From positions 1-64,000 of the forward strand of contig NZ_JAMPKJ010000007.1 of the NCBI RefSeq assembly GCF_039962115.1: a stretch of 64,000 nucleotides of DNA. The letters run 5' to 3'. The stretch is from Funiculus sociatus GB2-C1. GTDB taxonomy: Bacteria; Cyanobacteriota; Cyanobacteriia; Cyanobacteriales; FACHB-T130. Each line of letters starts with the position of its first letter. Position 1 is the first letter of the stretch. A program made the position numbers and the translations under genes. Shown piece after piece: positions 58,901 to 64,000 of the stretch. A model generated the notes under the pieces. It searched no databases. It was not told the DNA's origin and saw only the letters and a list, made by a program, of their open reading frames with translations.

Positions 58901-61354
58901 TGCGGGATTTCCACAGATATTACCGAAATAAAACAAACGGAAGCGGCATTGCGGCAATCAGAAGCCCGTTATCGCGCTATCCTCGAACAGCAGACGGAAC
59001 TGATTGTCCGGTTATTGCCAGACGGCACGGTAAGCTTTGTCAATGAAGCCTTCTGTCGGTTTTTTGGGATAACACGGGAAGAACTCATTAACAATCACTA
59101 CGAACCTGTTGTGTTTGAACAAGACCGCGAATATGTGGCTCAAATCATCAATTGCGTTAGTCAGGAAAATCCCGTCGTCACCAACGAAAATCGGGTGGTT
59201 GCTCGGGGGAAGGTGCGTTGGACGCAGTGGATTAACCGGGCGATATTTGATGATTATGGTCGCATTGTTGAATACCAAGCCGTAGGGCGGGATATTAGCG
59301 ATCGCAAACAAGTAGAAGAAGCACTGAGCGAAAGTGAAAAAAGATTTCGTGCTATCTTCGATCAAGCTTTTCAGTTTGTGGGGCTGCTTCAACCGGATGG
59401 AATTCTTTTGGAAGCCAACCAAACAGCCTTGGATTTTGCGGGCGCTACCCGGTCGGATGTTGTCGGTAAGCCGTTCTGGGAAGCAAGATGGTGGACAATT
59501 TCCCCGGAAACGCAAGCACAATTAAAAGTAGCGATCGCCCAAGCTGCAAAAGGTGAATTTATTCGTTATGAAGTTGACGTTTTGGGCCGCGAGGATCGGG
59601 TTCTTGCTATCGATTTTTCACTCCGTCCCATACTCGACGAAGCCGGAGAGGTGACACTACTCATCTCAGAAGGACGAGACATTAGCGATCGCAAACGAGT
59701 ACAACAAGAACTTCAACTAGCTCATGATGCTGCCGAAGCCGCCAACCGCGCTAAAAGCAGCTTCCTAGCCAACATGAGCCACGAATTGCGAACCCCCCTC
59801 AACGCCATTCTCGGCTTCTCCCAACTGCTAAATCGCTCCACAAATCTCTCTACCGAACAACAAGAAAATCTCGGCATCATTCATCGTAGCGGCGAGCATC
59901 TACTCACCCTGATCAACCAAGTGCTTGATCTCTCCAAGATTGAAGCCGGACGCATGGCGCTTAATGAAAGTAACTTCGACCTCTACCTCTTACTAGCTGA
60001 TGTCGAAAATATATTTTCTTTAAAAGCCAAAGATAAAGGCTTACAGTTAATATTTGAACTTGCCTCTGCTGTCCCCCAACATATTCGCACCGATGAAGTA
60101 AAATTGCGGCAAGTGCTGATTAACCTGCTCAGTAATGCAGTTAAATTCACCGCCCACGGAAGTGTGTTACTCAGAGTAAATTTGGAGGCTGAGAATAGTT
60201 CTGATTTCTCAATTTTGAATTCTCAAAACTCTTCTTCCCAAGCCCTAATCACCTTTGAAATTTCAGACACAGGAGTTGGTATTGCTGTCGATGAATTCCA
60301 CAATCTATTTCAACCCTTCGTGCAAACCGTATCCGGTCAACAAGTTCAGGAAGGGACAGGCTTAGGATTAAGTATCAGCTACCAATTCATTCGCTTAATG
60401 GGAGGTGAAATGACCGTCATCAGTCGCGGCAAAGCCTTCACTCCCAGTTTGGCTGACTGGGAACTCAATATTTCAATTTCTAATAAAAATTCCGCCTTAT
60501 CTCCCGCTTCCACAATCCAGCAATTTCCGTATAAATCGAAAGAAAACAAAACTACTAGACCTATACAAGGTACAACGTTTAAATTTGACATTTCAGCGGG
60601 CATTGTTGCCCCAAGCAAGGTTGAAAACCAGCACCAAAGCCGCCGCGTCATTGCCGTAGCCCCCAACCAACCTTGCTATAGAATACTCGTTGTAGATGAC
60701 AATGATTATAATCGTCAATTGTTGATTAAACTCCTCAATTTGGTGAGCTTTGAACTGCAAACAGCGAACAATGGTTCCGAAGCATTAGAAATCTGGGAAA
60801 GCTGGCAACCTCACTTAATTTTCATGGATATCCGAATGCCAGTGATGGACGGTTATGAAGCGACTCGACGCATTCAAGCTAGGCAAAAAATACTGGGGAC
60901 AAGGGAAGCAAGATTTCCCGATTCCCAATTCCCGTCCAATCACCGTACAGTTATTATTGCCCTAACTGCTAGTGCCTTGGAATTTGAGAAAGCGGCTGTT
61001 TTGGAAGCGGGCTGCGATGATTTTATCCGCAAACCTTTCCAAGAAAAAGATATCTTTGAGACCCTACACAAACATTTAAACGTATCCTTTATTTATGAGG
61101 AATCAACTGCTGTACCCAATGCAATTTCAGCCAAGCCGTTAGCGTTGAGTGCCGCCGATATCGCCGTTTTGCCTAAAGATTTATTGGCGAGGTTGCGTCA
61201 GGCGATCGTTGAGGGAGACTTGGAACAAATTACGACACTCTTAGAACAAGTGCATCTACAAAATGAAGTTTTGGCAAATGCTCTACTTTCTTTAGCAAAC
61301 CAATATCAATTTGACCAATTATTAACTTTACTTCAACCTGGGGGTAAAACATGA
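55904..61354 (+). CDS. Giant membrane hybrid histidine kinase (Cache-HAMP-PAS-HK-REC)
   Basis: 1816 residues from a GTG; ATG 55973 (MLLKRLNW, preceded by AAAGG) is at least as likely. A transmembrane helix (about 44-68), a double-Cache extracellular sensor (about 70-375, with SYDPRRRPWYKAAV and TAVNPFYNQSGKLSG), a second helix (about 385-402) and HAMP follow. Then come six or seven PAS/PAC units (about 470-1270), HisKA with MSHELRTPLN (phospho-His about 1293), HATPase (DTGVGIA, GTGLGLSIS) and REC (phospho-Asp 1642 in FMDIRMP). The tail (about 1745-1816) is an HPt-like helical region without the phospho-His. Residues 1663-1678 of the receiver are encoded by a degraded heptamer array. The stop overlaps the cyclase start (ATGA), so cAMP synthesis is the likely output. 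Confidence 0.93.
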   Translation: MKLNENFLHFQGHELLTEKIKGTMLLKRLNWSVTKVVGKLPLQTVLIVPFVVQISATVGLVAYFSFKNGQQAVNDLANQLMNQVSDRTVQHLESYTELPQKVAQVVADDLELGKINLDSQNLQGLDAYFLKRIETFNSVSFIYTGNKQGKFIGAGPVRRDGTLSYIIEVTDGTTNGSYVSYATDNQGNRTKKLNVVPSYDPRRRPWYKAAVQKGKATWSEIYAFIGEANKGLTITAVNPFYNQSGKLSGVTAVDLYLNDISLFLQRLNISRSGKIFILEPNGLLVASSSNQPNYTVVNGQVQRIPVSASKEPLMRETVRYLTKQFGTFDQIKNSQQLKIKENNQRQFVRVTPWKDDFGLNWLIVAVVPEADFMGQINANNQRSILFCIVALIGSILISMKTASWVTKPILRLNTAAKEVAKGEWEKTVEIDRSDEVGELAKSFNQMAKELQVSFTEMKGLNEALENSEERLNQLLEALPVGVAVINRDGISYTNQVGKQLLGTDVIFDTRQENRSAIYQVYLAGTDQLYPGDRLPCVRSLQGETVMVDDMEIRRDGIAIALEMRTVPVFDSQGNVAYAITAFHDISDRKQAQEALQESEQRYAALAKAAPVGIFRHDAQGNCLYGNERSFEMIGVSQEEAFGAGWAKNLHPGDRDRVMATWSNLLQRNIPFKCEYRFARPDGSVIWVFGQAITQKDADGNVISYIGTITDITERKQVEAALQQSEAKFRRLAENLPGVIYRYVLHPDKTHEFTYASSGTYELYEQKPEAVVQDARLAFDIVHPDDVAPLWESITVSAQTLQPWLMEYRIITPSGRLKLVQGSSRPERQPNGDIVWDGLLIDITSRKQAEQLLADYNLTLELQVAERTAQLAQTNAQLQQEIAERKQIELSLQNSKQKLSAIIENVGASIHIKDLNSNYIYANRLCVELFGIPEAEIIGTNDFQFYSKEMAQSIRQNDRQVIESGVVLRFDEVGVVNNKERHFLAVKVPLKHHDGSIYAICGISTDITEIKQTEAALRQSEARYRAILEQQTELIVRLLPDGTVSFVNEAFCRFFGITREELINNHYEPVVFEQDREYVAQIINCVSQENPVVTNENRVVARGKVRWTQWINRAIFDDYGRIVEYQAVGRDISDRKQVEEALSESEKRFRAIFDQAFQFVGLLQPDGILLEANQTALDFAGATRSDVVGKPFWEARWWTISPETQAQLKVAIAQAAKGEFIRYEVDVLGREDRVLAIDFSLRPILDEAGEVTLLISEGRDISDRKRVQQELQLAHDAAEAANRAKSSFLANMSHELRTPLNAILGFSQLLNRSTNLSTEQQENLGIIHRSGEHLLTLINQVLDLSKIEAGRMALNESNFDLYLLLADVENIFSLKAKDKGLQLIFELASAVPQHIRTDEVKLRQVLINLLSNAVKFTAHGSVLLRVNLEAENSSDFSILNSQNSSSQALITFEISDTGVGIAVDEFHNLFQPFVQTVSGQQVQEGTGLGLSISYQFIRLMGGEMTVISRGKAFTPSLADWELNISISNKNSALSPASTIQQFPYKSKENKTTRPIQGTTFKFDISAGIVAPSKVENQHQSRRVIAVAPNQPCYRILVVDDNDYNRQLLIKLLNLVSFELQTANNGSEALEIWESWQPHLIFMDIRMPVMDGYEATRRIQARQKILGTREARFPDSQFPSNHRTVIIALTASALEFEKAAVLEAGCDDFIRKPFQEKDIFETLHKHLNVSFIYEESTAVPNAISAKPLALSAADIAVLPKDLLARLRQAIVEGDLEQITTLLEQVHLQNEVLANALLSLANQYQFDQLLTLLQPGGKT
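60892..60936. repeat. Short heptamer inverted array inside REC domain
   Basis: ACTGGGGACAAGGGAAGCAA then ATTTCCCGATTCCCAATTCCC, translated as LGTREARFPDSQFP within the receiver, between alpha-3 and beta-4. Confidence 0.75.
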
Positions 61355-63330
61355 AATCAACAGAGGCTATTACATCTAAAGGTAATCTTTTAGTAGTAGA
61401 TGATAACCAAGTCAATTTAAAACTGTTAACTCAAATTTTATCTAAAAATGGCTATAAAGTGAGAGTTGCCCCTAGTGGAAAGTTTGCCCTAAACTCTTGT
61501 CAGAGCAATCCTCCTGATCTAATTTTGCTCGACATCAATATGCCAGAAATGAATGGTTATGAAGTTTGCCAACATCTGAAAGCTTCAAAGCAAACTCGTG
61601 ATATTCCAGTAATTTTTATCAGTGCTTTAGATGAAGCTATAAATAAGGTTAATGCCTTTACAGTCGGCGGAGTGGACTATATTACAAAACCTTTTGAGCC
61701 TTTAGAAGTTTTAGCTCGAATCGAGAATCAACTACGCCTGCGTGAACTCCAGTTACAAATGATAGAGCAGAATACACTACTGCAACAGCACCTAGACGCA
61801 CGCCGACAAGCAGAAGTTGAAACTCGTCTTTTACTTGCAACAACCCAAGCCATTAGTCACCAAGATGATGTTCGCTCAGCTTTGCAAGCTGTCTTGCGTT
61901 TAGTGTGTATGACAATCCAATGGGATTATGGAGAAGCTTGGATTCCTGATGATAACAAAGTTTTAGAATGCAGCCAAGCTTGGTATGGTAGCGAGGTTAG
62001 TTTATTCGAGTTTAAAAATCACAGCTTAACAGTGGCTTCTGCTCCCAATGTTGGTTTTCAAGGTAGAATTTGGGCATCAAAACAAGCAGAGTGGATAGAA
62101 GATGTTTTTATAGAAAAAGACCTATTTATTCGGTATCCTCAAATTGTTAAGTTTGGCTTAAAATCTAGTTTTGGTGTTCCTATTATACTCGATGATGAAG
62201 TATTAGCAATTTTAATTTTTTTCAACAAAAATTTTGCGACCATCAATTCCCGAATTATAAATTTAGTAGCCGCAGTTGCGACACAGTTGGCTTCTCTAAT
62301 TCAACGCAAGCAAACTGAAGAAATACTGCGAATTACGCAAGAACGCTATCACAGTATTGTTGAAAATGCGGTAGAGGGTATCTACCAAACTACACCTTGT
62401 GGACGTTACCTGAGTGCCAATCTAGCACTAGCAAAAATTTACGGTTACGACTCTCCGGCAGATTTGATGACAAGTCTCGAAAATGTCGAACAGCAGCTTT
62501 ATGTAGACCCTAATCGGCGGCGCGATTTTAGGGAAGCAATGGAAGTAAACCATGCTGTACTAGGATTTGAATCTCAAGTTTACCGCAAAGACGGCAAGAT
62601 TATTTGGATTTCTGAAAATGCTCGTGCAGTGCGTGACTCTAAAGGAAAGCTACTCTACTACGAAGGAACAGTTTCAGACATTACCGCCCGAAAAATAGCC
62701 CAACAACAAACCGACAAACTCCTATTAAATATCTTGCCAAAGCCTATTGCTGAACGGTTACAAAAAAAACACCAGGTAATTGCTGATAGCTTTTCGGATG
62801 TTAGTGTCATGTTTGCCGATTTGGTAGGTTTTACTGATTTTGCTTCTAACCAAAGTCCCACCGAATTAGTAGAAATTTTGAATCATATTTTTAGTGATTT
62901 CGACTTATTATCTAAACAACACGGACTGGAAAAAATTAAAACAATTGGGGACGCTTACATGGTAGTTGGAGGACTACCAATACCCCGATTAGATCATGTT
63001 GAAGCAACCGCGCAAATGGCACTAGATATGCAAGCTGCTCTTGCTAGATTCAACGCCCAAAGCAACGATAATTTTCGTCTGCGTATTGGTATTAATATCG
63101 GCCCGGTAGTAGCTGGGGTTATTGGTTTGAGTAAATTCAGCTACGATCTCTGGGGTGATACAGTTAATGTTGCTTCTCGTATGGAGTCAAGCGGTATTCC
63201 CGGTGAAACTCAGGTAACGGCAACAGTTTATGAGCGGTTAAAGGAGAAATTTATTTTTCAAGAACGAGGGACTGTACTAATTAAAGGTAAAGGGGAAATG
63301 AAAACTTACTTTCTTCGGGGTCGAAAGTAA
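61351..63330 (+). CDS. REC-GAF-PAS class III adenylate cyclase
   Basis: 659 residues. REC (about 10-128; phospho-Asp in LLDINMP, KPF lysine), GAF (about 165-325), PAS/PAC (about 330-455) and a class III cyclase homology domain (about 480-655). Metal Asp490 (FADLVGF) and Asp534 (GDAYM), adenine-selecting Lys530 (KTIGD) and Asp599 (YDLWGD), and transition-state Asn/Arg in NVASRME are all present. ATP rather than GTP is the predicted substrate. The receiver should be phosphorylated by the upstream hybrid kinase, with which it overlaps by 4 nt. cAMP in cyanobacteria governs motility and responses to light and nutrients. It is the enzyme counterpart of the c-di-GMP regulator at 13794. Confidence 0.93.
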   Translation: MKSTEAITSKGNLLVVDDNQVNLKLLTQILSKNGYKVRVAPSGKFALNSCQSNPPDLILLDINMPEMNGYEVCQHLKASKQTRDIPVIFISALDEAINKVNAFTVGGVDYITKPFEPLEVLARIENQLRLRELQLQMIEQNTLLQQHLDARRQAEVETRLLLATTQAISHQDDVRSALQAVLRLVCMTIQWDYGEAWIPDDNKVLECSQAWYGSEVSLFEFKNHSLTVASAPNVGFQGRIWASKQAEWIEDVFIEKDLFIRYPQIVKFGLKSSFGVPIILDDEVLAILIFFNKNFATINSRIINLVAAVATQLASLIQRKQTEEILRITQERYHSIVENAVEGIYQTTPCGRYLSANLALAKIYGYDSPADLMTSLENVEQQLYVDPNRRRDFREAMEVNHAVLGFESQVYRKDGKIIWISENARAVRDSKGKLLYYEGTVSDITARKIAQQQTDKLLLNILPKPIAERLQKKHQVIADSFSDVSVMFADLVGFTDFASNQSPTELVEILNHIFSDFDLLSKQHGLEKIKTIGDAYMVVGGLPIPRLDHVEATAQMALDMQAALARFNAQSNDNFRLRIGINIGPVVAGVIGLSKFSYDLWGDTVNVASRMESSGIPGETQVTATVYERLKEKFIFQERGTVLIKGKGEMKTYFLRGRK

Positions 63331-63384
63331 CTTTAGAAGAATTAATCTAGGATATGTAATTCGTAGGTTGGGCTGAGCCATAGG

Positions 63385-63462
63385 GAAACCCAACCATTTA
63401 TTAGATGATGTTGGGTAAAGTTTTTAATTAGAAACCCAACTGTTTATTAGATGATATTGGGT
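63385..63462. repeat. Tandem 32-bp hairpin repeats
   Basis: Two copies (63385-63416 and 63431-63462) of GAAACCCAAC-NN-TTTATTAGATGAT-N-TTGGGT differ at three positions only. Each can fold by pairing ACCCAA with TTGGGT. They lie between the cyclase and the next receiver gene. Confidence 0.85.
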
Positions 63463-63558
63463 TTCGTTCCTCAAACGCCACGCCCCTCAACGTGGGGAAC
63501 ACAGGGGAGGAGGTGGCTTCCCAACCTATTTATTATTACCTATTACCATAAAAAACTT

Positions 63559-64000
63559 ATGAAGCAGGGGCAGCATTTTAAATCTAAAGCTAACATATTA
63601 GTCGTAGACGATACACCTGAAAATATTACTTTATTAACTCAAATTTTGTCGAGTCAGGGGTATAAAGTGCGAGTTTCTCCTAATGGGAAACTGGCTCTTG
63701 AATCTGTCCGTTCAAGTCCTCCTGATTTGATTTTACTTGATATCAAAATGCCAGGCATGGATGGATATGAAGTTTGCCAGCGCCTAAAAGCTTCCAAGCA
63801 AACTTGTGATATCCCGACGATATTTATTAGTGCTTTGGATGCAAACTTTGATAAAGTGACTGCGTTTATGTTGGGTGCGGTGGATTACATCACAAAACCT
63901 TTTGAATATGTCGAGGTTTTGGCACGCATTGAAAATCAATTGCGTTTGCGGCGGTTTCAGTTAGAGTTGCAAGCCCAAAATGCCCAATTGCAACTTTTGT
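63559..64000 (+). CDS. Response regulator, partial (cut by window end)
   Basis: An open frame from ATG 63559 with at least 147 codons and no stop before the end. It encodes a receiver: NILVVDDTPENI, phospho-Asp in LLDIKMP, SALDANFDKV and ITKPFEYVEVLARIENQLRLR. It is close to the receiver of the adjacent adenylate cyclase (shared SQGYKVRV/KNGYKVRV, SSPPDLILLDI and GYEVCQ-LKASKQT patterns). It therefore arose by local duplication and probably continues into another output or kinase module. Its output domain is outside the window. Confidence 0.9.
   Translation, partial: MKQGQHFKSKANILVVDDTPENITLLTQILSSQGYKVRVSPNGKLALESVRSSPPDLILLDIKMPGMDGYEVCQRLKASKQTCDIPTIFISALDANFDKVTAFMLGAVDYITKPFEYVEVLARIENQLRLRRFQLELQAQNAQLQLL

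Overview
This is a stretch of cyanobacterial chromosome, probably from a filamentous non-picocyanobacterial lineage of the Microcoleus/Oscillatoria/Nostoc kind. The evidence is dense HIP1 octamers (GCGATCGC) inside many genes, a BciB-type vinyl reductase, a DesC-type desaturase, ferredoxin-sulfite reductase, CCB1, a PIC1/TIC21-like DUF3611 protein, DUF3155, a PatD-like protein, IM30/PspA and an rbp-rpsU pair. Heptanucleotide repeat arrays of the STRR type described from filamentous cyanobacteria are also frequent. All species-level statements are inference; no search was run.

Layout. 1-4.2 kb, mostly minus strand: transposase remnant, rpsU with its RNA-binding-protein neighbour, a fused two-ATPase peptide ABC protein, a zinc-ribbon protein and a PatD-like protein. 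4.5-8 kb: RelA/SpoT enzyme and a lipid kinase. 8.3-17.1 kb: c-di-GMP signalling block, with a 1830-residue hybrid kinase overlapping a REC-GGDEF regulator, then a PAS-GAF-GGDEF protein. 17.7-26.7 kb: metabolism and housekeeping (outer-membrane barrel, sulfite reductase, BON protein, RsmE, TPR protein, lipase, VOC protein, DUF92/VTE6-like kinase). 26.8-32.3 kb: exoprotein, parvulin and an ABC exporter with cNMP-binding and degenerate C39 domains, a candidate one-cargo secretion cassette. 32.5-41 kb: DUF3611, NTF2-like protein, PadR regulator with CCB1, DUF3155, GAF histidine kinase, SLH protein, TerB-like protein, RsmB. 42-48.6 kb: a 1704-residue haemagglutinin-type adhesin ending in a CHAT caspase-like protease, then a GerMN lipoprotein. 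48.8-55.5 kb: PspA/IM30, BciB, methionine-gamma-lyase-like enzyme, DesC, a ProA homologue lacking its catalytic cysteine, a small membrane protein and tRNA-Gly(GCC). 55.9-64 kb: cAMP signalling block, with a 1816-residue hybrid kinase overlapping a REC-GAF-PAS-adenylate cyclase, then a second REC protein cut by the window end.

The two signalling blocks have the same plan: a giant hybrid kinase overlaps by 4 nt (ATGA) a REC-bearing second-messenger enzyme, making c-di-GMP in one case and cAMP in the other.

The strongest unexplained signal is the behaviour of two heptamer families. GGGGAYT/CCCCART arrays have no stop codon in any of six frames and run in frame through at least six proteins. 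TAANNAC-type arrays carry stops in all six frames and occur only between genes, often phased to the flanking start or stop codon. The most interesting proteins are the adhesin-CHAT fusion, the exporter with a catalytically dead C39 domain, the cysteine-less ProA and the sulfite reductase with a ribbon-helix-helix-like tail.
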